In this document: piece by piece, positions 1 through 8,655 of the stretch | Numbering within the stretch: the stretch's first letter is position 1 | Layout of the letters: every line of letters starts with the position of its first letter | Origin: Clostridium swellfunianum | GTDB lineage: Bacteria > Bacillota > Clostridia > Clostridiales > Clostridiaceae | Assembly: GCF_023656515.1 (NCBI RefSeq) | Contig: NZ_JAMOFV010000006.1 | Coordinates: forward strand, 2,147,243-2,211,242 | Direction of reading: 5' to 3' | Length of the DNA: 64,000 nt | Notes under the pieces: generated by a model | Seen by the model: the letters and a program-made list of their open reading frames with translations, nothing else | Databases searched by the model: none | What the model was told of the DNA's origin: nothing | Made by a program: the position numbers and the translations under genes

Positions 1-1693
1 CAGCATTCTGTATAATCATCACAGAAGCATTAGGAACATTAATTCCAACTTCAATAACTGTAGTAGAAATAAGCACTTTAACATCACCGTTCTTAAATTT
101 TGACATTATTTCATCTTTTTCCTTATTAGTCATCTTACCATGAAGGATACTCGTTTCAACATCTTTAAAGTAACCTTCTTTCAACTCAAGATATAGTTTT
201 TCTACAGAGATTACGCTTAATTCTTCATTATCCTCAACCAAAGGACAAACTAAATATACTTGTCTTCCATTATGTATTTCCTTAAGAGCAAATCTATATA
301 CTTTCTCAGCCTTTTTTTCTTCAACATAGCTAGTTTCTATTTTTTGTCTTCCTGGAGGCAATTCATCAATAACAGAGACATCTAAATCTCCATAAAGATA
401 AAGAGCTAAAGTTCTAGGTATTGGAGTTGCAGTCATAACCAAAACATCAACCTTGTTGCCTTTGTTGTAAAGCTTGCTTCGCTGCATTACACCAAACCTA
501 TGCTGTTCATCTGTAACAACCAGTGCCAAATTTTTAAACTGGACATCATCCTCAAGAAGTGCATGAGTTCCAACAATTATATTTATAGTTCCATCTATTA
601 ATTTCTTTTTTATAATTGCCTTTTGCTTTGGAGTTGTACTGCCACTAAGCAAGCATATATTAATATTAAAGTTCTGCAATATGTTTTTTATCTCAGCAAA
701 GTGCTGATTAGCCAAAATTTCTGTTGGAGCCATCATTGCAGCTTGATAGCCGTTTTTCACTATATTAAACATTGCAATAATCGCAACTATTGTCTTACCA
801 CTACCTACATCCCCCTGAACAAGCCTATTCATTTGTTTGCTGCTTTTTTGATCAAGCAATATTTCTCTTATGACTCTGCTTTGAGCATTCGTTAGAGAAA
901 ATGGTAAGTTTTCTTTTAAAAGCTTTAGCTCAGGTACAGCCTTAAATTCAATTCCAGCTTTGGAATTATTTACAAAATCCTTTAGCATCAAAATTTTTAA
1001 GGAATATGTAAATAATTCTTGAAATTTAATTCTTCTTTGAGCTTCTAATAAATCATTTAATTTTTGGGGAAAATGAATATTATTTATAGCTTTGTCTAAG
1101 GAACATAACCTATATTTATCAATTAATTTATCAGGAAGGATTTCTGTTATTTCAATTGTACTTAAGACATAAGAAATAATTTTTATAACAGTATTATTAC
1201 TTAGTCCCTCCTTAAGAGAATATTTAGGCATTATATTTATATTGCTCTCAGATATACTATCACAAATAGTAGATTCTTCATTATTAAAATTTGAATTTGT
1301 GGCTATAGTAGGGTTAACAATTATCTTTTCTCCTCTAAATTCTTGCAATTTTCCGGATATTAAATAATCTTTATTTATAATAAACTTATCTTTCATATAA
1401 GGCTGATTGAACCATTTTCCTTTTATAGTGTTGCCATTACATTTAAAGATGACTGTAGATATTATTTTTCTACTTTTTGTTCTTATATCTCTTTCAATTC
1501 CACTGACAGTACAGTTTATTATAATCTTACTATTTACTGATTGAGATGCATTTCCGTTTACATATACTTTCTCATAATCTCTAGGAAGGTAAAGTAAAAT
1601 ATCCATAACGGTGAATACGCCACATTCATTAAATAGCTTTTTCATTTTAGGTCCAACACCTTTGACACAGCTTATATCATCGTATAAATCCAT
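1..1693 (-). CDS. recG: ATP-dependent DNA helicase RecG (3' end outside window)
   Basis: RecG remodels stalled replication forks and Holliday junctions. The frame is open from an ATG at 1693 to the left edge, giving the first 564 residues of a protein usually near 680. The N-terminus MDLYDDISCVKGVGPK is typical. Walker A (QGDVGSGKT) lies near residue 300, the DEQHRFGVMQR motif near 397, and the frame leaves the window at VIEVGINVPNASVM, a helicase motif of the C-terminal RecA-like lobe. No frameshift is seen. A GGAG ribosome site lies upstream. A terminator separates it from the DAK-type gene before it, although recG commonly follows yloU-yloV in Firmicutes. Confidence 0.95.
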   Translation of the reverse strand, partial: MDLYDDISCVKGVGPKMKKLFNECGVFTVMDILLYLPRDYEKVYVNGNASQSVNSKIIINCTVSGIERDIRTKSRKIISTVIFKCNGNTIKGKWFNQPYMKDKFIINKDYLISGKLQEFRGEKIIVNPTIATNSNFNNEESTICDSISESNINIMPKYSLKEGLSNNTVIKIISYVLSTIEITEILPDKLIDKYRLCSLDKAINNIHFPQKLNDLLEAQRRIKFQELFTYSLKILMLKDFVNNSKAGIEFKAVPELKLLKENLPFSLTNAQSRVIREILLDQKSSKQMNRLVQGDVGSGKTIVAIIAMFNIVKNGYQAAMMAPTEILANQHFAEIKNILQNFNINICLLSGSTTPKQKAIIKKKLIDGTINIIVGTHALLEDDVQFKNLALVVTDEQHRFGVMQRSKLYNKGNKVDVLVMTATPIPRTLALYLYGDLDVSVIDELPPGRQKIETSYVEEKKAEKVYRFALKEIHNGRQVYLVCPLVEDNEELSVISVEKLYLELKEGYFKDVETSILHGKMTNKEKDEIMSKFKNGDVKVLISTTVIEVGINVPNASVMIIQNA

Positions 1694-1720
1694 AGAACAA
1701 CACTCCAACTTTAAAATAAT

Positions 1721-1744
1721 AAAAAAAGCCCAAAGGCTTTTTTT
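1721..1744 (-). terminator. Terminator after the DAK-type kinase gene
   Basis: AAAAAAAGCC and GGCTTTTTTT form a stem around a CAAA loop and overlap the stop codon of the upstream gene. The T-run follows on the minus strand. The GC core is only three pairs, so read-through into recG is plausible. Confidence 0.6.
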
Positions 1745-3392
1745 ACTCTACAGATACTATAAAATAGTACAGTGGCTGTTTGCCATTATAGCTTTGAATA
1801 TCCTTGTCTGGATATTTTCTTTCAAGGCTCTCTACTAATTCTTCCAATTTTTTTTCTTCAACACCCTCACCATATAATATGGTAATAAGCTCACTATCTT
1901 CATTGCACATATTGTCTATTATAGCTTCACAAACCTCATATTTGTCTTTTCCTACCTCGTTGATTTTGCTCTCTACAATACCCAGTATGTCACCTTCAGA
2001 AATTTTCTTACCATCCATTTCTGTATCTCTAACCGCATAAGTAACTTGGCCAGTTGATACATTAGCAATTGCATCCTTCATAGCATTTATATTATCATCA
2101 ATTTCAGCATCAGCATCAAATATAGTAACACATGTAATTCCTTGAGGAATAGTCTTTGTAGGAATTACTATAATATTTTTATCTGTAAGCTCAGCAGCTT
2201 GATTAGCAGCCATTATAATATTCTTATTATTTGGCAAAATAAATATGTTATCAGCATGAATCTTATTTATACTGTCAAGCATATCTTGAGTGCTAGGATT
2301 CATGGTTTGACCGCCTTCAATTACATAATCCACACCGAAGTCTTCAAATATGCTCTTTATGCCTTCTCCCATAGCTACAGATATGAAGCCATATTTTTTA
2401 TTTTCAGCTGGTACTTCTTCATGCTGTTTTGAGTTCTCGTTTTGGGAAGTGGCATTTTCGTCATGTAATATGTGCCTGTGCTGTTCTCTCATGTTATCTA
2501 TCTTTATCTTTGATAGTTCTCCAAGTTTAACTGCCTTTGAAAGCACCAAACCTGGATCATTTGTGTGTATATGAACCTTAACAGCATCTTCTATTCCAAC
2601 TACTATCATTGAATCGCCATGAGGTTCAAGCTCGTTTCTAAAGTTATCCACACTTATATTTTGCCCTAAAACAAAAAATTCAGTACAATATCCGAATTTA
2701 ATATCCTGCTCTCCTAATGCAGCAGCCGGGTTAAATATTTCTTCAGTTGGTAAAGAAGTTCCTTCAATCTTAGCCTTAACATTATACTTTAGAGCCTCAT
2801 ACATTCCCTTAAGTATTATAAGAAGTCCCATACCACCTGCATCAACTACTTTTGCTGTTTTTAGTACAGGAAGCATTTCCGGAGTTTTATTTAGCATAGC
2901 TTCACTGCTATTGCAAACTTCTTCCATAAGATTTAGTATATCGGTAGCTTTGCTCTTAACAGCACTTTCACCAGCAGTTCTTATTATTGTAAGAATTGTT
3001 CCCTCAGTAGGTCTCATAACCGCCTTGTAAGCAGCTTTAGATCCTTCTAAAATACTGTTTGCAAATTCTAAAGCATCTACCTCATCCTTATTTTCAAGAC
3101 CCTTTGCTATACCTCTAAAAACTTGAGAAAGTATAACCCCTGAATTACCTCTAGCACCCATTAAAGCACCCTTGGCAAGCTTTTTTGACACTTCGCCAAT
3201 TGAGCTGCTATTCATGTTCTCAATTTCTGCTGCAGCCGCTCTAAAGGTCATAGACATATTTGTTCCAGTATCTCCATCTGGAACTGGGAACACATTTAAG
3301 GAATTTACAAAAACCTTTTGATCTTCTAATTTGTTTGAAGCATTAATAACCATGTTGTAAAAATGTGTTCCATTTATTTTTAAGTATTCCAT
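1743..3392 (-). CDS. DAK2/DegV-fold kinase-like protein (YloV/FakA family)
   Basis: This 549-residue protein belongs to the YloV/FakA family: an N-terminal DAK2 (dihydroxyacetone-kinase L-type, ATP-binding) domain with NVFPVPDGDTGTNMSMT near residue 35 and GARGNSGVILSQ near 80, a middle domain, and a C-terminal DegV-like region ending in YNGKQPLYYFIVSVE. FakA phosphorylates fatty acids bound to FakB, which is known from Staphylococcus; the substrate here is inferred from family. I chose the ATG at 3392, 7 nt after AAGGGGGT; a TTG three bases earlier is too close to it. It sits 13 nt after the Asp23 gene, as in Bacillus yloU-yloV. Confidence 0.9.
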   Translation of the reverse strand: MEYLKINGTHFYNMVINASNKLEDQKVFVNSLNVFPVPDGDTGTNMSMTFRAAAAEIENMNSSSIGEVSKKLAKGALMGARGNSGVILSQVFRGIAKGLENKDEVDALEFANSILEGSKAAYKAVMRPTEGTILTIIRTAGESAVKSKATDILNLMEEVCNSSEAMLNKTPEMLPVLKTAKVVDAGGMGLLIILKGMYEALKYNVKAKIEGTSLPTEEIFNPAAALGEQDIKFGYCTEFFVLGQNISVDNFRNELEPHGDSMIVVGIEDAVKVHIHTNDPGLVLSKAVKLGELSKIKIDNMREQHRHILHDENATSQNENSKQHEEVPAENKKYGFISVAMGEGIKSIFEDFGVDYVIEGGQTMNPSTQDMLDSINKIHADNIFILPNNKNIIMAANQAAELTDKNIIVIPTKTIPQGITCVTIFDADAEIDDNINAMKDAIANVSTGQVTYAVRDTEMDGKKISEGDILGIVESKINEVGKDKYEVCEAIIDNMCNEDSELITILYGEGVEEKKLEELVESLERKYPDKDIQSYNGKQPLYYFIVSVE

Positions 3393-3405
3393 CAAATGTA
3401 CCCCC

Positions 3406-3756
3406 TTAGACTCTTACACCTTGTACGTTAACTGTTATACTAGAAACTTTGAGTCCTGTCAAATTTTCAATATTATATTTTATCTTTTGTATTATATTAT
3501 TTGCAATAACAGAAATTTTAGTTCCATATTCAACAATTATGTATAATTCAATGGATAATTCGTTATCCTTTGTATGAATTTTAACGCCCTTGCTTAGGTT
3601 TTCTCCTTTTATAAGCTCCCAGAGACCATCCTTAGCATTTTTAGAAGCCATTCCTACAACGCCATAGCATTCCATTGTTGATACACCTACAATGTTTGCA
3701 ACAACTTCCTCAGAATAATTAATGTATCCATTTTCATTTTGAATATTGCCTATCAT
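3406..3756 (-). CDS. Asp23/Gls24 family envelope stress protein (YloU)
   Basis: This 116-residue protein is a single Asp23 domain. It begins MIGNIQNENGYINYSEEVV and carries the typical GVVGMASKNAKDGL stretch near residues 33-46 and a VKVSSITVNVQGVRV-like C-terminus. The start is an ATG 5 nt after AAGGAGGGTT. It has no signal peptide or membrane segment. It is cotranscribed with the DAK-type gene and is divergent from rpmB, the arrangement conserved across Firmicutes. Family members associate with the membrane or cell wall through partners; the exact role is not known. Confidence 0.88.
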   Translation of the reverse strand: MIGNIQNENGYINYSEEVVANIVGVSTMECYGVVGMASKNAKDGLWELIKGENLSKGVKIHTKDNELSIELYIIVEYGTKISVIANNIIQKIKYNIENLTGLKVSSITVNVQGVRV

Positions 3757-3871
3757 ATTTAACCCTCCTTACTAAAAACACCATATAGACTATTCTATAT
3801 TAAATGTTGAATTTATTCAATAAAATTAAATTTATTTAATAAGTATTTCTAATAATAATTTTATAATATAC

Positions 3872-3901
3872 TTGCAAAAATTATACAATGTATGATAAAA
3901 T
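3872..3901 (+). promoter_or_regulatory. Candidate promoter of rpmB
   Basis: TTGCAA at 3872 and TAAAAT at 3896 with an 18-nt spacer lie 56 nt before the rpmB start. The TATGAT at 3891 is a better hexamer but too close to the -35. This is weak evidence only. Confidence 0.3.
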
Positions 3902-3957
3902 AAAACATGTTTGGATTGAGAAGAGTATTCTTCACAATTTCGAAGGAGGTGTTTTCC

Positions 3958-4149
3958 GTGTCAAGAAGATGTGAAATATGCAATAAGGGTGTTATATCAG
4001 GACTACAAGCTAGCCATTCAAATCGTAAAACAAAAAGAAAATGGGCTCCAAACCTAAGAAGAGTTAAGGCTATAGTTAATGGGACCCCAAGCACATTACA
4101 TGTTTGCACAAGATGCTTACGTTCTGGTAAGGTTCAGCGTGCCGTTTAA
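3958..4149 (+). CDS. rpmB: 50S ribosomal protein L28
   Basis: L28 is a large-subunit ribosomal protein. The 63 residues start [11 protein letters not shown] from a GTG codon 6 nt after AAGGAGGTG; an in-frame ATG 51 nt upstream would add an unrelated extension and lacks such a site. Two CxxC pairs (CEIC near residue 5 and CTRC near 52) make this the zinc-binding form of L28. It is the only plus-strand gene in the left third of the window and is followed by a strong terminator. Confidence 0.97.
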   Translation: MSRRCEICNKGVISGLQASHSNRKTKRKWAPNLRRVKAIVNGTPSTLHVCTRCLRSGKVQRAV

Positions 4150-4154
4150 TAATA

Positions 4155-4188
4155 AAAAATGCAGTTGCTTTTAGTAACTGCATTTTTT
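4155..4188 (+). terminator. Terminator of rpmB, probably shared with spoVM
   Basis: AAAAAATGCAGTT and AACTGCATTTTTT pair around a short loop. T-runs on both strands let it serve rpmB on the plus strand and spoVM, which ends at 4208, on the minus strand. Confidence 0.85.
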
Positions 4189-4207
4189 ATTTTTATGTTC
4201 AATTTTT

Positions 4208-4282
4208 CTATCTACCCTTTTTTCTAAAAAGTTTAATAATTGCTGATATGAACTTTGGAAGCTTAATTGCAATTATTTTCAT
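4208..4282 (-). CDS. spoVM: Stage V sporulation protein SpoVM, 24 residues
   Basis: This 24-codon frame encodes a peptide starting MKIIAIKLPKF and ending KLFRKKGR. Bacillus subtilis SpoVM (26 residues) starts MKFYTIKLPKF and ends in a basic FRKD, so the xIKLPKF core, the amphipathic helix and the basic tail all match. SpoVM sits on the convex outer forespore membrane, recruits SpoIVA and inhibits FtsH. The location between thiN and rpmB is the same as in Bacillus. An AAGGGGG ribosome site lies about 12 nt upstream of the ATG, somewhat far. Its partner spoIVA is also in this window (23235-24713). Confidence 0.9.
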   Translation of the reverse strand: MKIIAIKLPKFISAIIKLFRKKGR

Positions 4283-4330
4283 TCTATACATAACCCCCTT
4301 GCACGTCTTGTTTTCATATCAATGTTTACT

Positions 4331-4495
4331 TTATCGATTACAGCTGATGATATACCACCCTATATAGATTAGACCTGCACCTACTGCTATAATCCATCCC
4401 CAAATAGGTATAATAAAGGTTATGACTATACCGACTCCAATAGAACCTATAATCCACCCTAAATTTGATTTTATCTTTTTAAATTTGCTACTCAA
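4331..4495 (-). CDS. Small two-helix membrane protein of unknown function, upstream of spoVM
   Basis: I do not recognise this 54-residue protein. I chose a TTG start, 7 nt after AGGGGA, because the longer reading with an ATG at 4591 would begin inside thiN and run through its terminator. A short basic N-terminus (SSKFKKIKS) precedes two hydrophobic stretches, about residues 13-30 and 33-50, joined by PIWGW, which suggests a hairpin in the membrane. It lies 48 nt before spoVM on the same strand with no terminator between, so the two are probably cotranscribed. A sporulation role is inferred from position only. Confidence 0.6.
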   Translation of the reverse strand: MSSKFKKIKSNLGWIIGSIGVGIVITFIIPIWGWIIAVGAGLIYIGWYIISCNR

Positions 4496-4529
4496 TCTAC
4501 TATCCCCTACCCTGTACTTCTTTGTTACT

Positions 4530-4560
4530 ATTATATGTTTACTTTTTATTTTCGTGACAA
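4530..4560 (-). promoter_or_regulatory. Candidate promoter for the small membrane protein gene and spoVM
   Basis: CATATAAT at 4530-4537 lies 34 nt before the TTG start. It contains a SigA-type TATAAT with TTGTCA 19 nt upstream, and it also resembles the SigE -10 element CATACAAT. The sequence does not decide between the two. Confidence 0.35.
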
Positions 4561-4588
4561 AAAAATTAGGATGCAATTGCATCCTAAT
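4559..4588 (-). terminator. Terminator at the end of the yicC-thiN gene run
   Basis: A 24-nt perfect palindrome at 4565-4588 (ATTAGGATGCAA and its complement) is followed on the minus strand by seven T. It overlaps the thiN stop codon at 4584-4586. Confidence 0.88.
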
Positions 4589-5219
4589 CAAAGCTCTTAG
4601 TAATTAGAAGAATTCCATCACTAAAACTTATCTCTACTTTGCTGTCTATGAACCTGTTTGAAACAGTTAAACTGCTGCCTAACTTTAAGTGATAATTATT
4701 AAGACTATACTTGGCTCCTCTAATGCTTATATTGCTTACATCTGAGCCATACGCAAGAAGCGAAAAGTATTCATCTGTTTTTCCATATATAGATAGCGAT
4801 TTATTGGCAAGCCACATAGTATTTTTTTCATCTCTTATGTATGCCTGAATCTTGGTATTTAGGCACTTCATTAACAACCCTAAGTTTCCAAATGTATGGT
4901 CCAACCTATTTCCTGTGCATCCTAATAATGCTATTTGGTCAGGTTTTAATTCTATTGCCTTTATTAAAGCAAGTTCTGAATCTGTTTCATCCTTTTCCGA
5001 AGGATGTTCTTCTATAACGCAATTTCTGCTAGAAAAATACATAAGAGCTTTTTCATCAATAGAATCAAAATCACCTATTAGATAGTCTGGATTAATTTTG
5101 TATTCAAGGAGACAGTTAGCGCCACTGTCAGCGCAAATCAATACGCAGTCACCTTGTAGTTCATTCATAATTAAGTCTAGGCTTGGTGGAACTCCTCCAG
5201 CAATAATAACAGCTTTCAT
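4584..5219 (-). CDS. thiN: Thiamine pyrophosphokinase
   Basis: This cytosolic enzyme transfers pyrophosphate from ATP to thiamine to give thiamine diphosphate. The 211 residues show the family N-terminus with ADSGAN near residue 31 and the catalytic GDFDSID near residue 48, followed by EKDETDSELAL and the LLGCTGNRLDHTFGNLGLL segment. The ATG at 5219 follows AGAGGA and lies 2 nt after the rpe stop, so translation is coupled. It is the last gene of the long operon. Confidence 0.95.
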   Translation of the reverse strand: MKAVIIAGGVPPSLDLIMNELQGDCVLICADSGANCLLEYKINPDYLIGDFDSIDEKALMYFSSRNCVIEEHPSEKDETDSELALIKAIELKPDQIALLGCTGNRLDHTFGNLGLLMKCLNTKIQAYIRDEKNTMWLANKSLSIYGKTDEYFSLLAYGSDVSNISIRGAKYSLNNYHLKLGSSLTVSNRFIDSKVEISFSDGILLITKSFD

Positions 5220-5220
5220 A

Positions 5221-5871
5221 TTATAATCCTCTTTTTAAGTTCTTTATATTCTCCTCAATTTTATTATGCTTAAATACAGCAGAACCTGCAACAATAACAT
5301 TTGCTCCACAATCTACAACTTGTTTTATATTTTCAATATCAACCCCACCATCTACTTCAATTAATAGATTTGGATTCAACTCATTACTTAAATTCTTCAC
5401 TTCCTGAATTTTTGAGGAAGCATAACTTATAAACTTTTGTCCTCCAAAACCAGGGTTAACGGACATTATTAAAACCATATCCAGATATGGAATTAAATTT
5501 TCTATATTTTTCACTGGAGTTCCAGGGTTTAAAGCAACAGCAGCTTTTATTCCAAAGCTTTTTATATAGTTTATAGTCCTATCGATATGTCTATCAGCTT
5601 CATAATGTACTGTTAATATGTCAGCACCTGCTTTAACAAAATCCTCTATATATCTACCAGGTTCTTCTATCATTAGGTGAACATCAAATGGAAGCGTTGA
5701 ATACTTTCTAATACTCTTTATAATTGGAGGTCCAAAAGTGATATTAGGAACAAATCTTCCATCCATAACATCTAAATGAATGATATCTGCCCCATACTTT
5801 TGTAACTCTTCTACCTGATATCCTAATTTTGAAAAATCCGCTGATAGCACGGAAGGAGCTATTTTAATCAT
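5221..5871 (-). CDS. rpe: Ribulose-phosphate 3-epimerase
   Basis: Rpe interconverts ribulose 5-phosphate and xylulose 5-phosphate in the pentose phosphate pathway. The 216-residue TIM barrel has the expected SVLSADF start, HLDVMDG with metal-binding His and Asp, [12 protein letters not shown] for phosphate binding, EVDGGV with the second catalytic Asp, and [10 protein letters not shown] at the end. It overlaps the end of rsgA by 8 nt and starts with ATG after GGAGGATTAGGT. Confidence 0.96.
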   Translation of the reverse strand: MIKIAPSVLSADFSKLGYQVEELQKYGADIIHLDVMDGRFVPNITFGPPIIKSIRKYSTLPFDVHLMIEEPGRYIEDFVKAGADILTVHYEADRHIDRTINYIKSFGIKAAVALNPGTPVKNIENLIPYLDMVLIMSVNPGFGGQKFISYASSKIQEVKNLSNELNPNLLIEVDGGVDIENIKQVVDCGANVIVAGSAVFKHNKIEENIKNLKRGL

Positions 5872-6733
5872 ACCTAATCCTCCTATTTATCAATTCTTCA
5901 AGCGTTTTTACATAAAAATCATATCTTTCCTTATTAATATGATTTTCCTCTACAGCATTTTTTATCGAGCATCCAGGCTCTTTATAATGAAGGCATCCTG
6001 CAAATTTACATCCATTTAGATATTCTTCAAACTCAGGGAAACAGTATTGAAGCTCATCTTTAGGTATAAAGTCTATCTCCAAAGATGAAAACCCAGGTGT
6101 ATCTACTATATAACCATTTTCATAGTCAACAAGTTCACTATGCCTAGTAGTATGTTTTCCTCTTCCAAGCTTTTCACTTATAACTCCAGTTTTCATTACA
6201 TCGCTGCCTATAAGTTTATTTAGAAGAGTAGACTTTCCTACGCCAGAAGGACCGCAAAAAACTGTTATATTATCACCTAGCTTATGCCTTAAGGAATCTA
6301 CACCGTCACCTTCCTTCGCCTTCAAAAATACTATCTCATACCCAGTTCCCTTCAATAATTGGATTATATTCTCATAATCTTTAAGTTCAACCAAATCCAT
6401 CTTGTTAATACATATAACAATTTTTAAATTGTTATATGAGCATAGAATTAAAAACTTATTAATTAAATCCATATTAACTTCAGGATTAACCAATGTAAAT
6501 ACAACGAAGGCTTGTGTTACATTCGCAACAGTAGGTCTAGTGAGTTCATTTATTCTTCTATGAATAGACTCTATTACGCCCTTACCACTTTTAACTGAAA
6601 TATCAACATTATCGCCTACCATAGGGGTAAGTTCATTATATCTGAACTTACCCCTAGCTTTACATTCATACACGTTTTTATCAACTTTTACATAGTAAAA
6701 TCCACCAATTCCTTTTATTATAGTTCCTTCCAT
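5864..6733 (-). CDS. rsgA: Ribosome small subunit-dependent GTPase RsgA
   Basis: RsgA checks late 30S ribosome assembly and hydrolyses GTP. The 289 residues show an N-terminal OB domain, a circularly permuted G domain with NKMD (G4) at residues 110-113 before the P-loop GPSGVGKST at 161-169, then DTPGFSS (G3), and a C-terminal zinc knuckle ([14 protein letters not shown]). The ATG follows CGGAGGACAT. Its neighbours prkC and rpe match Bacillus order; RsgA is a known phosphorylation target of PrkC-type kinases there. Confidence 0.96.
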   Translation of the reverse strand: MEGTIIKGIGGFYYVKVDKNVYECKARGKFRYNELTPMVGDNVDISVKSGKGVIESIHRRINELTRPTVANVTQAFVVFTLVNPEVNMDLINKFLILCSYNNLKIVICINKMDLVELKDYENIIQLLKGTGYEIVFLKAKEGDGVDSLRHKLGDNITVFCGPSGVGKSTLLNKLIGSDVMKTGVISEKLGRGKHTTRHSELVDYENGYIVDTPGFSSLEIDFIPKDELQYCFPEFEEYLNGCKFAGCLHYKEPGCSIKNAVEENHINKERYDFYVKTLEELINRRIRYD

Positions 6734-6771
6734 ATGTCCTCCGAATTTAACCTTTCATGTTTAGCCAACTT

Positions 6772-8655
6772 TTAAGATTTAGTTTCTCCACCAGTAGAAG
6801 GTGGAGGAGTTGCTGGTTTAGCAGTAACATTAATTACTGTACCAACTGATACTGGAGTATCAGCTGTTGGATCTTGGCTGATGACTATATCTGTATCTTT
6901 AGCTGTGGCATTAATTTTAAGACCTAGTTTTTCTAATTCATTTCTTGCCTTTTCCACAGTTAAATCTGTTAACTTTGGAACCTTAACTTTTTTTTCAATA
7001 CCAATAGTTATATCTACCGTACTTCCTTCCTTAACATTTTGAGTATTTGCATTTGGCTTTTGATTTATAACTTTATCAATTTGTTTTACATCTGTAGTTT
7101 CAATAGTAGTTTTGTTTCCGAGTTTAAGATTCACGCTGCCTAACAATGTTTCTGCTTCAGATACACTACGTCCTCTTAAATCTGGAACTGTAACATACTT
7201 TATTTTTGTACCCTTACTTATAACTAAATCAATTTTAGAATTTTTCGAAGCTTGTGCAGCAGCGTCTGGAGTTTGACTTATTATTGAGTCTTTTGGTACA
7301 GTTTCACTATACTCAAAAGATTTATCACCTACTAAAAAACCGCTATTTTCTATCATTTTACTAGCTGAAGCTATATCAAGATTTGTAACATCAGGAATAT
7401 TAGATGTTTGAGGTCCTGCGCTAACATACACTCTAACCTCTGTGTTAGATTTTGTTGTTTCGCCCTCTTCTGGAGAACTGGATATTACGGTTCCTTCTGG
7501 ACTATCACTTTTTTCCCTTGAGACTACTTGCAGCTGTAATCCTACATTCTTTAGCGCTGCTTCAGCATCTTTCTCATTTAAGCCTTTTATCTTAGGTACT
7601 ATAACATCCTTAGTTGTAGCAGTTTGATTTTTAGGGGCTGATTTTGTGCTTTTTAGATACCATCCAGAAAAGAATCCCGCAGCAATTACTAATAAAGCTA
7701 ATGGAATTAAAATCAGTATTATTTTCTTTCTGCTTCTTTTGGGAGTTTCTTCCTCTAAATCTTCATCTGTATTTGATAAAGGACTCATTATCTTAGTATG
7801 CTCATCTGAAAAATTACCTATTTCAACCTTATATTCTGAATTATTCTTTATTCTTTGTAAATCTAATAGCATATCCTTAACATTTTGATATCTGCTTATA
7901 GCATCCTTCTGCATAGACTTAAGAATAAGATTATTTAGCCCTTCAGGCAAATTATTATTTATTTGCTTTGGAGGTACAACTTCTTCCTGTAAATGCTTTA
8001 ATGCTACTGAAACTGGGCTCTCTGCGTCATAAGGTACCCTTCCTGTTACCATTTCATAAAGAACTATACCCAAGGAATATATATCTGTTCTAGCATCTAC
8101 AAAAGCTCCTTTTGCTTGCTCCGGTGAAAAATAATGCGCTGAGCCCATAACTTTATTTGTATTAGTAATAGTTGCAGAATTAGCAGCCTTCGCAATCCCA
8201 AAATCAGTCACCTTAACATTTCCATCATCTGTTACCAGAATATTTTGAGGCTTTATATCTCTATGGACTATCCCTGTTTTATGCGCACATTCTAATGCTT
8301 TTGCAATTTGAATGGAAATATCAATTGCCCTGTTATAATCTAGTCTTCCATTTTGTATAATTAGCTCCTTAAGAGTTTTCCCATTAACGTATTCCATTAC
8401 TATATAATTAACATTATCCTGCGAACCAACATCATAAATATTAACAATATTATTGTGTGAAATGCTTCCAGCTGCAGCCGCTTCAGCTTTAAATTTGTCT
8501 ACAAATTCTTTATCCCTTGAATACTCTTCTTTGAGTATCTTGACTGCAACGAATCTATTTAGCAAATGGCACTTTGCTTTATAAACTTCTGCCATTCCAC
8601 CTTCACCAATTTTTTCAAGAATTTCATATCTGTTTCCTAGCAAAGTCCCAATCAT
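6772..8655 (-). CDS. prkC: Serine/threonine protein kinase with four PASTA domains (PrkC)
   Basis: This 627-residue membrane kinase has GEGGMAEVYKA near residue 17, the ATP lysine K39, HRDIKPQN at 131-138, DFG at 151-153, one membrane helix at about 311-334, and four extracellular PASTA repeats beginning near residues 353, 423, 491 and 559, ending in a Pro/Thr/Ser tail. PrkC senses muropeptides and cell-wall state and can trigger spore germination in Bacillus. The start is the ATG at 8655, 9 nt after GGGAG. It overlaps the end of its phosphatase gene prpC by 32 nt, so the two are translated together. IreB, a known kinase substrate in Enterococcus, is encoded at 52399-52656. Confidence 0.95.
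   Translation of the reverse strand: MIGTLLGNRYEILEKIGEGGMAEVYKAKCHLLNRFVAVKILKEEYSRDKEFVDKFKAEAAAAGSISHNNIVNIYDVGSQDNVNYIVMEYVNGKTLKELIIQNGRLDYNRAIDISIQIAKALECAHKTGIVHRDIKPQNILVTDDGNVKVTDFGIAKAANSATITNTNKVMGSAHYFSPEQAKGAFVDARTDIYSLGIVLYEMVTGRVPYDAESPVSVALKHLQEEVVPPKQINNNLPEGLNNLILKSMQKDAISRYQNVKDMLLDLQRIKNNSEYKVEIGNFSDEHTKIMSPLSNTDEDLEEETPKRSRKKIILILIPLALLVIAAGFFSGWYLKSTKSAPKNQTATTKDVIVPKIKGLNEKDAEAALKNVGLQLQVVSREKSDSPEGTVISSSPEEGETTKSNTEVRVYVSAGPQTSNIPDVTNLDIASASKMIENSGFLVGDKSFEYSETVPKDSIISQTPDAAAQASKNSKIDLVISKGTKIKYVTVPDLRGRSVSEAETLLGSVNLKLGNKTTIETTDVKQIDKVINQKPNANTQNVKEGSTVDITIGIEKKVKVPKLTDLTVEKARNELEKLGLKINATAKDTDIVISQDPTADTPVSVGTVINVTAKPATPPPSTGGETKS

Noticed and set aside
3907-3957. 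Longer rpmB start at an upstream ATG
   Set aside because: The GTG at 3958 has a perfect ribosome site and gives the canonical L28 N-terminus; the extension overlaps that site and matches no L28.
4496-4591. Longer reading of the small membrane protein into thiN
   Set aside because: It would begin inside thiN and run through the operon terminator; the TTG at 4495 has its own ribosome site.
6772-7700. Four PASTA repeats as a DNA repeat array
   Set aside because: They are diverged protein domains; the DNA shows no direct repeats of note and no CRISPR-like spacing.
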